DNA of 21,191 nucleotides from JBBRSC01 sp038245795 (lineage in GTDB: Bacteria; Actinomycetota; Acidimicrobiia; Acidimicrobiales; Microtrichaceae). The first letter of the stretch is position 1; the number at the start of each line of letters is the position of its first letter. Shown in pieces: positions 1 through 7,122 of this stretch. The stretch lies in assembly GCA_038245795.1 (NCBI GenBank), contig JBBRSC010000023.1, positions 1 to 21,191 on the forward strand, in the 5' to 3' direction. The notes beneath the pieces were generated by a model, which made no database searches, was not told where the DNA came from, and saw nothing but the letters and a program-made list of their open reading frames with translations. The position numbers were made by a program, and so were the translations under genes.

Positions 1-443
1 AACCCGATCGCGGCCGCCGTTGCCATCAGCGCCAGGAACACCACACAGACCAACCCGAGTCCGAACGTGCGGGTGCGGATGGAACCTCGCCGCCATCGGG
101 AGGAATCCCGACCCGGCGTGGCCGCATGGATCGTTGACGCCACGCCGCGGATGCCGCCCGTCGATCGGGGCAACGGCGGCGGCATCTCCCCGACCGATCG
201 TCGCCGGGGGATCCCGTTGCCGTTCGACGGTGGCTCCGTGGCGACCTCCGGCCGCGGCGCTGCCGGAGGCAGACCCGTTGAATCTGCGGCAGTATCGAGC
301 GTGTCGGCGTCAGCTTCTACCGCCCCATGCTCGTCGTCGAACGCAGGATCGTCAACGTTCGTGGTGGCGAACGGTGACGGCTTTGGCGTCTCGGGGCTGG
401 GGGCGCCCGGCTCGGCCCGCGCGGTGGTCAGTTCCTCAGCCAC
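1..443 (-). CDS. N-terminal part of unknown single-pass membrane protein (runs off left edge)
   Basis: No function recognised. On the minus strand the frame is open from a TGA near 590 to the window edge, and the first usable start codon in it is GTG at 443. The 147 visible residues begin MAEELTTARAEPGAP, followed by about 100 residues rich in Pro, Ala, Asp and Glu that look disordered, a basic stretch (RDSSRWRRGSIRTR) and then a hydrophobic segment at about residues 124-145 (TFGLGLVCVVFLALMATAAA) that reads as a membrane helix. Basic residues before the helix suggest an N-in orientation with a long cytoplasmic tail and the missing remainder outside the cell. A GGAA at about -12 is only a weak ribosome site. 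Two plus-strand frames overlap it but lack any recognisable protein character. Sensor kinases, penicillin-binding proteins and secreted-domain proteins all fit this layout, so no role is assigned. Confidence 0.6.
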   Translation of the reverse strand, partial: MAEELTTARAEPGAPSPETPKPSPFATTNVDDPAFDDEHGAVEADADTLDTAADSTGLPPAAPRPEVATEPPSNGNGIPRRRSVGEMPPPLPRSTGGIRGVASTIHAATPGRDSSRWRRGSIRTRTFGLGLVCVVFLALMATAAAIG

Positions 444-597
444 GTCGGCCGTTTCCGCAACATATTGGCGAAGCTCCCCAGCACTGAATAAATGGTACCA
501 AAAGGCTTTGACATGAGCCGAATAGATGCGACAGCAATGGATATGGAACCACGTGTGATCGCGGGCCAGATGGTTCTGCGCATCGTTCGCTCAGGCA

Positions 598-1668
598 TCA
601 ACGGAACAATGGGAGCACCAGTTCGCTGAAACGGCGGGCTTCTTCGAGATGGGGATACCCCGAGAGAATGAACGAGTCGACCCCGAGTGAGCGATACCGC
701 TCGATGGTCGCGGCCACCTGTGTCGGATCACCGACGATGGCCGCGCCGCAACCGGAACGGGCCCGACCGATCCCGGTCCAGAGATGATCCTCGATGAACC
801 CATCGGGCGCAGCAGCCGCGCGGAGTTCTGTCTGGCGGGTCACTCCGACTGAGCCGGTATCCAAACTCCGTTGGCGAATCTGCTCGCCCACGGTGTCGTC
901 GAGTCGGCTCACCAGTTGCTCTGCGGCGACGCGAGCTTCGATCTCGGTCTCACGCACAATCACATGGACGCGAAGTCCGTAGCGGAGGGTTCTCCCCACC
1001 AGCGAAGCACGGGCGTCCATATCCGAAATGAGTTCCGCCACCCCGGCGAAGGTGTCCGGCCACATCAGATAGACATCGGCTTCGGCGGCCGCCACCTCAC
1101 GCGCTGGTTCGCTCAGTCCGCCGAAGTACATCGGCGGGCATCCGCCGACCAATCCCGTCACGCGCGGCGCGGCCACCTCGAGGTCGAAGAAGTCGCCGTG
1201 ATGATCCGTTGGTTCACCGTCGAGCAGGGTTCGTAAGATCGCCATGACTTCGCGAGTGCGTGCGTAGCGCGGTGCGCTGTCGAGCGGCGCTCCCGGAAGG
1301 TCGGAGCTGATGATGTTGATCGTCAGTCTCGATCGCCCGTCGTCATCGCGACCGAGCATCTGATCGACAGTGGCGAGTTGGCGGGCCAGTTGCGGCGGCC
1401 ACATTTCTCCTGCGCGAACGGCGATCAACAGCTTCATGCGGTCGAGCTGCGGCGCGATCGCTGATGCGAACGACACCGAGTCGATGCCGAGTTGATATCC
1501 GGAAGGCAAGAGGAGATTGTCGAAGCCGAGTCGCTCTGCTTCGAGCGCGATATTCCGACAGTGATCCCACGACGACGCGAGCTTCGGGTCCTCAACACCC
1601 AGGAACTCGTAGTCGTCGTCGCACAAGGCGCCGAACCAGCTGATCTCCAACGGCGACACGGGCTCCAT
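598..1668 (-). CDS. ssuD: SsuD-like FMNH2-dependent monooxygenase (alkanesulfonate monooxygenase family)
   Basis: Luciferase-like monooxygenase of 356 residues. SsuD uses FMNH2 from a partner reductase plus O2 to cleave the C-S bond of sulfonates, releasing sulfite and an aldehyde. By recall of E. coli SsuD, matches include the start (FLGVEDPK versus YLGTEEG), PPMYFGG, RYGLRVHVIVRET, LWTGIG and FILSGYPHLEEA. Residues equivalent to E. coli Arg226/His228 (R233, H235), Arg297 (R304) and Tyr331 (Y338) are present, whereas the Cys54 position appears to be Leu and the loop after residue 107 differs, so the substrate may not be a simple alkanesulfonate. The ATG at 1668 is chosen because a TACCGT -10 lies 8 bases upstream, fitting a leaderless mRNA. 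It diverges from the dehydrogenase at 1689; no sulfonate transporter or flavin reductase is in the window. Confidence 0.85.
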   Translation of the reverse strand: MEPVSPLEISWFGALCDDDYEFLGVEDPKLASSWDHCRNIALEAERLGFDNLLLPSGYQLGIDSVSFASAIAPQLDRMKLLIAVRAGEMWPPQLARQLATVDQMLGRDDDGRSRLTINIISSDLPGAPLDSAPRYARTREVMAILRTLLDGEPTDHHGDFFDLEVAAPRVTGLVGGCPPMYFGGLSEPAREVAAAEADVYLMWPDTFAGVAELISDMDARASLVGRTLRYGLRVHVIVRETEIEARVAAEQLVSRLDDTVGEQIRQRSLDTGSVGVTRQTELRAAAAPDGFIEDHLWTGIGRARSGCGAAIVGDPTQVAATIERYRSLGVDSFILSGYPHLEEARRFSELVLPLFR

Positions 1669-1675
1669 CCGCCGG

Positions 1676-1682
1676 TACGGTA
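1676..1682. promoter_or_regulatory. Symmetric bidirectional -10 element (TACGGTA)
   Basis: The heptamer reads TACGGT on the plus strand (1676-1681) and TACCGT on the minus strand (1682-1677), both fitting the TAnnnT form of a -10 hexamer. The plus -10 ends 7 bases before the ATG at 1689; the minus -10 ends 8 bases before the ATG at 1668. Both transcripts would begin at or next to their start codon. Only 20 bases separate the two start codons, too little for two independent promoters, so a shared symmetric -10 is the simplest reading. No clear -35 hexamer was identified on either side. Confidence 0.5.
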
Positions 1683-1688
1683 GCGGCC

Positions 1689-2828
1689 ATGACGAGTGCA
1701 GTTGGCGGGAGAGGCTCGACCACCGGTGGCGATCATCCTCCGGTGCGATACGGAATCATCGGCACGGGAATGATGGGCTGTGAGCACATCCTCAACCTCA
1801 TGGCCATCGATGGTGCCCAGGTCGTGGCAGTCAGCGATCCCAATTCGACGTCGCGCGAGTGGGCAGTCGACTGCGCCAGCAATGATCCGGACCTGGCTGT
1901 CTTCGTCGATCATCGCGACCTCCTGGCGCTCGATGGGCTGGACGCCGTGGTGGTCGCAACGCCCAACGCCACCCACATCGACGTGCTGGCCGAGGTGCTC
2001 GCCACCGACGTGGCCGTGATGGTGGAGAAGCCCCTGTGCACGACGGTCGCGGATTGTCTCCGGGTCAAGGAGCTCGCCGATCGGCGCTGGGACGAACGGG
2101 GCGTCATGACGTGGGTGGCACTCGAATACCGCTACATGCCGACGGTGTCGCGTTTCGTGACCGCGTCACAATCGGGAGTCCTCGGCTCGATCAAGATGAT
2201 CTCGATTCGTGAGCACCGATTTCCGTTTCTCGACAAGGTCGACAACTGGAACCGTTTCTCCGCCAATACCGGCGGCACGCTGGTCGAGAAGTGTTGTCAC
2301 TTCTTCGACCTCATGAACCTCGTTGTGGGCGCCCCGCCCGTTCGTGTCTTCGCCTCGGGGGGCCAGGACGTGAACCATCTCACCGATGAGTTCATCCGAC
2401 CCGATGGAACGGCTGCCCGATCAGATGTGTTGGACAACGCCTTCGTGATCGTCGACTACGCCAACGGTGCCCGGGGCTCGCTCGACCTGTGCATGTTCGC
2501 CGAAGGTGGACGCTACGAACAGGAACTCGTCGCCGTCGGCAGTCAGGCGAAGATCGAAACCACAGTCCCCGGAGATTCAGTTCGTGTGGGGCCGCGCGAC
2601 GGAGGGTTCATCGAGGTACCGGCTCCCATCGGAGCCGATATCGCGTACGAGGGCTTCCACCACGGTTCGAGCTACCGCGAACATCTGGAGTTCATCGCCG
2701 CGTTGCGTTCTGGTTCGCCCCCAACCGTCGGAGTCGATGACGGACTGTGGTCGGTCGCGGTGGGCGCCGCCGCGCATCACAGCATCGAACGCGGTCGCCC
2801 CGTGCTGATTGCCGAATTCGGTCTGTGA
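1689..2828 (+). CDS. Gfo/Idh/MocA family NAD(P)-dependent oxidoreductase
   Basis: Predicted cytosolic sugar- or cyclitol-type dehydrogenase of 379 residues. The N-terminal Rossmann fold starts with RYGIIGTGMMG (dinucleotide-binding GxGxxG, about residues 20-30), with VAVSDPNS ending the second strand. The family's EKP motif is at residues 113-115 (MVEKPLCTT), the lysine being the usual catalytic or structural residue. The C-terminal alpha/beta domain carries GGTLVEKCCHFFDLM, matching the usual conserved His/Asp helix next to the substrate. The substrate cannot be read from sequence; inositol, glucose and amino-sugar dehydrogenases all share this form. The start at 1689 is supported by the TACGGT -10 seven bases upstream; GTG at 1743, just before RYGIIG, is the alternative. 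The TGA overlaps the GTG of the following Nudix gene, so the two are probably translated together. Confidence 0.85.
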   Translation: MTSAVGGRGSTTGGDHPPVRYGIIGTGMMGCEHILNLMAIDGAQVVAVSDPNSTSREWAVDCASNDPDLAVFVDHRDLLALDGLDAVVVATPNATHIDVLAEVLATDVAVMVEKPLCTTVADCLRVKELADRRWDERGVMTWVALEYRYMPTVSRFVTASQSGVLGSIKMISIREHRFPFLDKVDNWNRFSANTGGTLVEKCCHFFDLMNLVVGAPPVRVFASGGQDVNHLTDEFIRPDGTAARSDVLDNAFVIVDYANGARGSLDLCMFAEGGRYEQELVAVGSQAKIETTVPGDSVRVGPRDGGFIEVPAPIGADIAYEGFHHGSSYREHLEFIAALRSGSPPTVGVDDGLWSVAVGAAAHHSIERGRPVLIAEFGL

Positions 2829-3370
2829 CCGGAGCCCCGAATCGCGCGCACACGGTCGGCGACGAGCTGGTCGAAGTGGTGGCCCTGGACGGCTCGGTGG
2901 AGCGGATCATCAGCCGACGCGAGATGCGTGCCGCCCACGCACGCCATCGGGCAGTCTCCGTTGTCGTATTGGGCACCGACGGGCGGGTGCTGATCCATCA
3001 ACGCGCCCCCGACAAGGACGTCTGGGCAGCTCGTTGGGACATCGCCTTCGGTGGAGTGGTCGCCGTCGGCGAGTCGTGGGATGACTCGGCTCGACGCGAA
3101 CTCGCCGAGGAGGCCGGACTGGTAGATGTCGAACTCGTCGAGGTCGGTCGTGGATCGTTCGATGATGCCGAGGTGTCGATGGTCAGTCGGGTCTATGTGA
3201 CGATCAGCGACGGGCCATTCGTATTCGTCGATGGCGAGGTCATCGACACAGCCTGGACCACCATCGGTGAGTTGGACGCCACAATCGAACGACTCACCGT
3301 CGATCAGACCGAGTTCTGTCCGGACTCCCTGGCAGTGGTGGCACCGATCCTGCATCGATTGTACGCCTGA
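2825..3370 (+). CDS. Nudix hydrolase, YfcD/isopentenyl-diphosphate-isomerase-like
   Basis: Nudix protein of 181 residues from the GTG at 2825 (MTGAPNRAHTVGDELVEVV). A complete Nudix box GX5EX7REUXEEXGU spans residues 77-99: G77, E83, R91-E92-L93, E95-E96 and G98-L99, so metal-dependent hydrolysis of a nucleoside- or sugar-diphosphate type substrate is expected. The lead-in (VALDGSVERIISRREMRAAHARHRAV) and DKDVWAARWDIAFGGVV are typical of the YfcD branch that resembles IPP isomerase; the true substrate is unknown in that branch. The GTG overlaps the TGA of the upstream dehydrogenase in a GTGA arrangement, the reason for preferring it over an ATG at 2747, which would lie deep inside the upstream gene and add a low-complexity basic extension. 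It is likely the second gene of a two-gene operon. Confidence 0.88.
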   Translation: MTGAPNRAHTVGDELVEVVALDGSVERIISRREMRAAHARHRAVSVVVLGTDGRVLIHQRAPDKDVWAARWDIAFGGVVAVGESWDDSARRELAEEAGLVDVELVEVGRGSFDDAEVSMVSRVYVTISDGPFVFVDGEVIDTAWTTIGELDATIERLTVDQTEFCPDSLAVVAPILHRLYA

Positions 3371-3397
3371 CCGGCGGGCGCAAGGCAGACTTCAACT

Positions 3398-4375
3398 GTG
3401 AGACGTGCCCGACCTGTCGAGACGACGATCGCGTTCGGTCTGGCGCTCCTGATGATCGCGACGTCCTGTGGCTCATCGACCCCTCAGACGGTCGCACCAC
3501 CCGCGCCGATCGGCACCGTGATCGCCGCAGCCGAGTTCCCGGCATCGCTGGCGGTTGCTCCCGATGGCTCGTTGTTCATCGGCGAACTCGCGACGGGACG
3601 TGTCCTCAAGTTGGCGTCGTCATTGCAGGGCGCGCCGAGCATCGTCGCCACGTTGGCGGTGACGTCCGGCGGGGGCTTCGACAAACAGGTCGGGCTGACC
3701 GGCTTGATCGTCTCGCCGACCGGTCGGGTGTTCGCGGCCTGGGTCCGTTCCGCCGACGATCGCATGGTGGTCTCTGAACTTGTCGATGACGCCCCACGCG
3801 ACGTGTGGGTCGGTCCGGTCGCCGCGCGGCAGGCAAGCGCAGGCCGTCTGGTGTGGTGGCGCGATCGGCTCGTGCTGAGCATCGGCGATCGACTCATCGG
3901 AGCCGACCCCAATCCACCACTCGATGATCTCCGCTCCGCCCTCGTCACCCTCGACCCCGACCAGCCGACGACACAGACACCGCTGATCGTGTCGACGAAC
4001 TGGAACAACCCGTTCGCTGTCACCGTCGACTCGTCGGACCGGGTGTTGGTCGCCGACAACGTCCCGGGTGGTGGGCCGGAGCGTCTTGGTGCCTCGACCG
4101 ATCGAGGACAGACGATGTTGTCGGACCTTGGATCCGATGCCGAACACATTGCGCCATCAGGGATTGCCGAACCTCGTCCTGGCGTCGCCTGGGTGTGTGG
4201 TTGGATCAGCCAAGTGGTGACCGAGGTCCCCATCGGCACCGATGGGACAGCCGATTGGTCATCGCGGACCCGACGCGATGACATCCCGTGCTCGCTGGAT
4301 GTCGTTCGTTTACCGGACGGACGGATGGTCGTCTCCACCGACTCCGAGGTCCGGGTCGTGCCGACCCCAGGTTGA
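3398..4375 (+). CDS. Secreted lipoprotein with predicted beta-propeller (glucose/sorbosone dehydrogenase-like)
   Basis: Exported protein of 325 residues. The N-terminus has basic residues (RRARP), a hydrophobic segment (TIAFGLALLMIA) and a lipobox-like ATSC with Cys24, so it is probably lipidated and held on the outer face of the membrane. The mature part has repeated strand-turn units, for example FPASLAVAPDGSLFIGELATGRVLKL, LIVSPTGRVFAAW and FAVTVDSSDRVLVADN, ending with CSLDVVRLPDGRMVVSTDSEVRVV. This pattern is that of six-bladed propellers such as PQQ-dependent sugar dehydrogenases and SMP-30/NHL proteins. I cannot identify PQQ or calcium ligands, so enzymatic activity is not claimed. The start is GTG with only a distant AAGG upstream. 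It begins 27 bases after the Nudix gene and may be co-transcribed with it. Confidence 0.75.
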   Translation: MRRARPVETTIAFGLALLMIATSCGSSTPQTVAPPAPIGTVIAAAEFPASLAVAPDGSLFIGELATGRVLKLASSLQGAPSIVATLAVTSGGGFDKQVGLTGLIVSPTGRVFAAWVRSADDRMVVSELVDDAPRDVWVGPVAARQASAGRLVWWRDRLVLSIGDRLIGADPNPPLDDLRSALVTLDPDQPTTQTPLIVSTNWNNPFAVTVDSSDRVLVADNVPGGGPERLGASTDRGQTMLSDLGSDAEHIAPSGIAEPRPGVAWVCGWISQVVTEVPIGTDGTADWSSRTRRDDIPCSLDVVRLPDGRMVVSTDSEVRVVPTPG

Positions 4376-4421
4376 CCCGTGTGCACCACCGGACATTGCA
4401 TCGCCGGCCGGACCCCACACA

Positions 4422-4434
4422 ACACTCTGAGTGT
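4422..4434. repeat. Small inverted repeat ACACT-CTG-AGTGT
   Basis: Perfect 5-base arms around a 3-base centre, 47 bases after the lipoprotein stop and just upstream of the putative promoter of the gene at 4472. It may be a weak terminator stem for the lipoprotein or an operator for the next gene. It is short enough to be coincidental. Confidence 0.25.
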
Positions 4435-4438
4435 CATC

Positions 4439-4465
4439 TTGGCTGTCACACCCCATCTCCATAGT
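4439..4465 (+). promoter_or_regulatory. Putative promoter of the orphan gene at 4472
   Basis: TTGGCT at 4439-4444 (-35-like) and CATAGT at 4460-4465 (-10-like) are separated by 15 bases. The -10 ends 6 bases before the ATG at 4472, so the transcript would be leaderless. CCCCA (4451-4455) and TGGGG (4465-4469) form an inverted repeat that brackets the -10, a possible binding site. Confidence 0.35.
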
Positions 4466-4471
4466 GGGGAC

Positions 4472-4960
4472 ATGCCACGAAAGCCCGCCTCCGCCACCCA
4501 CGTCCGGTCCCGGTTGCCGCTGACGGCGCCGCTGCGCCAACACCGATGTCAGGTGGCCCGTTGGGCGTTGGAACACGGCGCCACACTCGATCTCGACGCG
4601 CTCACCGTCATCCTCAGCGTCCGATCTGTGACACATGCCTTCCCATCCCCAGCGTTCGATGTGTGGGACACCGCCGACGTCGCGGCGTTCCTCTGGAATG
4701 AAGCGGCAGGTCTGTGCCTGGAGCTCAGCGTCGAGCTACCCTCGTCATGCGCTGAGACGCTCTGGACCTACTTCAGCTTCGTGCGATCTACCGGCGCCAT
4801 CACTGGCGGCGAGCTTGCCGAGCTGCGGAATGAACTTACCGACGTCGCCGGCCTCAACCGATCGGGCCGCCTCAGCCATCCCGCAGGAACCCGGCTCAGT
4901 GCCCCCGGCCAGGTCATCGAGCTGCACCGAGCCAACGACCGAGTTGTCATTCGCAGGTGA
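4472..4960 (+). CDS. Hypothetical protein, 162 residues
   Basis: No family recognised. The protein begins MPRKPASATHVRSRLPLTAP, a basic N-terminus, followed by an apparently soluble helical region that includes QVARWALEHGATLDLDALTVIL, DTADVAAFLWNEAAGLCLEL and ETLWTYFSFVRSTGAI. There is no signal peptide or membrane segment; Cys residues are scattered and form no metal-binding pattern. The frame is open upstream to 4379, but ATG 4472 is preferred because a -10-like CATAGT lies 6 bases before it and the upstream extension is unlike protein-coding sequence. Its end is 22 bases from the convergent esterase stop at 4983. A small regulatory or DNA-associated role would fit the basic N-terminus but is not shown. 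Confidence 0.6.
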   Translation: MPRKPASATHVRSRLPLTAPLRQHRCQVARWALEHGATLDLDALTVILSVRSVTHAFPSPAFDVWDTADVAAFLWNEAAGLCLELSVELPSSCAETLWTYFSFVRSTGAITGGELAELRNELTDVAGLNRSGRLSHPAGTRLSAPGQVIELHRANDRVVIRR

Positions 4961-4982
4961 TGTGGTTCGCAGAACGCCCAGC

Positions 4983-5969
4983 TCAGCGAGCCAGCCCGAA
5001 GAACCGGATCACCTCGTTCGATGCGTCGTACGGCTCCCCGCGCGGCCAGACGTGAGTCAAGCCGGTGATCGTCACGAACTGAACCCGCGAGCCGTTGTCA
5101 CACGGCGCGTACGTCACCGTCTCGACACTCCCGTCCACCGTCGACGCCGGGGCAGCGCAGCCCTGCGCTCCAGCGAGCGCAGCAATGGTGTCGCGGACCG
5201 GCGGAAAGTCGCCGCCTGCCAGCAGCCGCGCCGGACCCGACGATCCGCCGCCGTACGGCACGACTTCGTCGCTGGTTCCCGCAACGTGAAGAAACGGCAG
5301 CGCTCGACTCGGCTCGCACCCCGACACGTTGGTCCCGATCACGCTCGCCGCTGCGACGATCCGATCGGCATGGGCGCACAGATAGCGGTAGGTCATCATC
5401 CCGCCGTTCGACTCCCCCACCATGAACACCTTCGCCGGATTCACCTCTGGGCGCGCGGTCATCACGTTGATGGCAGCATCGACATAGGCGACGTCCTCCA
5501 TGCCCATCGTCATCGCTGGTCGGCAGCAATTCCCCGCGTTCCAACTCTCGCCGATCCCGTTCGGGAGCAGCGCAATGAATCGGTGCTTCGCGGCCTGCAC
5601 ATCCCAACCGCCCATCCCGCGAGCAAGATCGGAGTTGGAGGAATGTCCGTGCAGCACAACAACCAATGGCAGCTGTTCACCTGCTCTCAAGCGCGCCGGA
5701 GCGAACACGTCCGCCCGGCGGGCAAACGGCCCCTGTTGAATGACGACCGAGAGGTAGCCGACGGGGTTGCCCGTCGACGTCGAATAGGGCGGCGTCTCAC
5801 CCGGGACGCCACTGCCAATGGTCGAAATCCCCTGATCGTGGCGCACCCAGACCACGAAGCCGCCAAGCCCAACCACCACGATCATCACGGCGATGAGCAC
5901 CGAGGCGCATCCCCAGAACCCGCAGCCTCGACCTCGCGGGGGATCGACGGGATCTGTCACAGAACTCAT
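4983..5969 (-). CDS. Membrane-anchored LpqC/PHB-depolymerase-like esterase, second copy
   Basis: Alpha/beta-hydrolase of 328 residues of the polyhydroxybutyrate depolymerase/feruloyl esterase group (LpqC-like, COG3509 type by recall). After a short Pro-rich tail comes one hydrophobic helix (about residues 22-43), then an exported catalytic domain. Features are VVVLHGHSSNS (oxyanion-side HG), SWNAGNCC, the nucleophile elbow GESNG with Ser187, the probable acid Asp234 in GTSDEVVPY and His306 in GLTHVWP. Several Cys residues suit an extracytoplasmic disulfide-bonded fold. The likely substrate is an ester or short polyester outside the cell, unproven. Start: ATG at 5969 overlaps the TGA of the upstream paralogue (ATGA), indicating translational coupling; a longer frame reaching 6359 is antisense-like filler inside that paralogue. 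The domain matches its neighbour closely in motifs, pointing to tandem duplication. Confidence 0.85.
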   Translation of the reverse strand: MSSVTDPVDPPRGRGCGFWGCASVLIAVMIVVVGLGGFVVWVRHDQGISTIGSGVPGETPPYSTSTGNPVGYLSVVIQQGPFARRADVFAPARLRAGEQLPLVVVLHGHSSNSDLARGMGGWDVQAAKHRFIALLPNGIGESWNAGNCCRPAMTMGMEDVAYVDAAINVMTARPEVNPAKVFMVGESNGGMMTYRYLCAHADRIVAAASVIGTNVSGCEPSRALPFLHVAGTSDEVVPYGGGSSGPARLLAGGDFPPVRDTIAALAGAQGCAAPASTVDGSVETVTYAPCDNGSRVQFVTITGLTHVWPRGEPYDASNEVIRFFGLAR

Positions 5970-7033
5970 GCCAGCCCGAAAAAGCCCATGATCGCCTCGG
6001 TCGCCGGGAACACCGGCGCGTTCGGCCAGACATGGCCCAATCCACTCACGGTGACCAACTCGACCTGCGAGCCGTTGCCACACCCTGACCATCGCGAGGT
6101 GGCGACCCCGCCGTTGGTCGTCTGTTCGGGGACCGGATTGCAACGGTTCGCCGTAGCGACTGCGGTCACCGACGTTTCCACGGCGGGAAAGGTCACGCCG
6201 AGAACGAACGACGCCAACGATTGACCGCCCTGATAGGGCACCGTCATGTCCGCCGTGCCGTGGATGTGAAGAATCGACATCGACTGTGACGGCGAGCAAC
6301 CTGCAATCGGCGTGCCCTCGACCGATGCTGCGGCGACGAGTTCCCCTGCGCCCTCGCACAGATAGCGGTACATCATCATGCCACCGTTCGATTCGCCGAC
6401 CATGAAGACGCGCGTCGGATCGACATCCGGTCGGTTCTTGATCTGCCGCACGATCTCGCGGAGGAACGACACATCATCGATCTGCAACGCGGTTGCGGGC
6501 GCGCAACATCCCCCTGCGTTCCAACTGCTGAGCACCCCCTTCGGGACGGCCACCAGAATCCGATGCTTGACGACCTGATCGGACCATCCGCCGTTGGTGA
6601 TGACCATCGACGGATCGTTGTTGAGGCCGTGCAGCAGGATGATCGCCGGCATGCGTTCGGAGGCCTTCACGGCGGGCGGCGACACGATCGTGCAGGTCCG
6701 TTCGGCAACGGGAAACCGACCGGGAATGGCGTTGCAATTGGTGAAGAGGGCGCCGTTGGCATCAACTTGGCCGCCACCAGGTCGCGACGACGTGGGGGTC
6801 GAGGGGTCGACCGGGCTGACCACAGGGTTCGTCGTCGATGTCACCATCCCGGGTCCGATGGGGACATCGGCTCTGTCGGGATCGTTCGAAGCGGCAACCA
6901 CGGCAACGATACCGACCGCCAGAAGAATCACGCTGGCACCGATGGCCGCACCGATGATCGGTGAGCGACGGCGTTTCGACCCCGTCGATCGCCGCCGGTT
7001 CGGGAGGCTCGGTTCGACGGAGAACGGATTCAC
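5966..7033 (-). CDS. Membrane-anchored LpqC/PHB-depolymerase-like esterase, first copy
   Basis: Esterase of 355 residues with a basic N-terminus (NRRRSTGSKRRRS), a signal-anchor helix at about residues 25-48, a Ser/Thr/Pro-rich linker to about residue 90 and an extracytoplasmic alpha/beta-hydrolase domain. Visible features: IILLHGLNND, SWNAGGCC, GESNG with Ser215, Asp262 in GTADMTVPY and His334 in GLGHVWP, so the Ser-Asp-His triad appears intact. Paired Cys residues (100/114, 226/246, 298/318) may form disulfides. The start is GTG at 7033: a TACCAT -10 lies 8 bases upstream, giving a leaderless message, and an upstream ATG is out of frame. It leads a two-gene operon with the overlapping paralogue and is divergent from the fadE30-like gene. 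Predicted role: hydrolysis of extracellular esters, perhaps polyester or acyl esters feeding the acyl-CoA pathways alongside; the substrate is unknown. Confidence 0.87.
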   Translation of the reverse strand: MNPFSVEPSLPNRRRSTGSKRRRSPIIGAAIGASVILLAVGIVAVVAASNDPDRADVPIGPGMVTSTTNPVVSPVDPSTPTSSRPGGGQVDANGALFTNCNAIPGRFPVAERTCTIVSPPAVKASERMPAIILLHGLNNDPSMVITNGGWSDQVVKHRILVAVPKGVLSSWNAGGCCAPATALQIDDVSFLREIVRQIKNRPDVDPTRVFMVGESNGGMMMYRYLCEGAGELVAAASVEGTPIAGCSPSQSMSILHIHGTADMTVPYQGGQSLASFVLGVTFPAVETSVTAVATANRCNPVPEQTTNGGVATSRWSGCGNGSQVELVTVSGLGHVWPNAPVFPATEAIMGFFGLA

Positions 7034-7041
7034 GGAGCGTC

Positions 7042-7047
7042 ATGGTA
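7042..7047 (-). promoter_or_regulatory. -10 element (TACCAT) of the esterase operon
   Basis: TACCAT on the minus strand, 8 bases before the GTG at 7033. This fits a leaderless transcript starting at or one base before the start codon and is the main support for that start. No convincing -35 was identified. Confidence 0.4.
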
Positions 7048-7093
7048 CGAGTGCGACCGCGTTCGCCCCATTCAGAGATCCGTCTTTCCGTTT

Positions 7094-7108
7094 CTGACGG
7101 GTCGTCAG
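7094..7108. promoter_or_regulatory. Palindromic operator CTGACG-GGT-CGTCAG before fadE30 operon
   Basis: Perfect 6-base arms around a 3-base centre. It ends one base before the -10 of the fadE30-like gene, where a bound repressor would block RNA polymerase. Fourteen of its bases recur exactly, on the opposite strand, at 12920-12933 in front of the Rv3548c-like SDR. It does not match the KstR (TnnAACnnGTTnnA) or KstR2 (AnCAAGnnCTTGnT) consensus, so the cognate regulator is unknown; a TetR- or GntR-type repressor is a guess. Confidence 0.55.
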
Positions 7109-7109
7109 G

Positions 7110-7115
7110 TATTAT
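7110..7115 (+). promoter_or_regulatory. -10 element (TATTAT) of the fadE30-ipdF-maoC operon
   Basis: TATTAT differs from TATAAT at one base and ends 7 bases before the GTG at 7123. The in-frame ATG at 7114 lies inside this hexamer and would therefore be upstream of the transcript start, so GTG 7123 is the likelier start of a leaderless message. No good -35 is visible. Confidence 0.5.
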
Positions 7116-7122
7116 GCAGACC

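Noticed and set aside
20..516. Two overlapping plus-strand open frames at the left edge
   Set aside because: They encode Arg/Pro/Ser-rich low-complexity sequence with no motif, whereas the minus-strand frame carries a basic region followed by a clear membrane helix.
546..576. GAACCA/TGGTTC stem as terminator of the SsuD-like gene
   Set aside because: Only 6-base arms with a 19-base loop and no T-run; too weak to call.
2747..2824. Upstream ATG start for the Nudix gene
   Set aside because: It would add a basic, non-conserved extension inside the dehydrogenase gene; GTG 2825 overlaps the stop codon and begins at the expected point.
4635..6224. Long plus-strand open frame of about 529 codons
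   Set aside because: It is antisense to both esterase genes and overlaps the orphan gene; its product is Arg/His/Pro-rich shadow sequence with no domain.
5970..6359. N-terminal extension of the second esterase
   Set aside because: It would lie entirely inside the first esterase in another frame; the ATG at 5969 with its ATGA overlap begins just before the membrane anchor.
7034..7122. KstR2 site (AnCAAGnnCTTGnT) before fadE30, as in mycobacteria
   Set aside because: No such sequence was found there; the palindrome present is of a different type.
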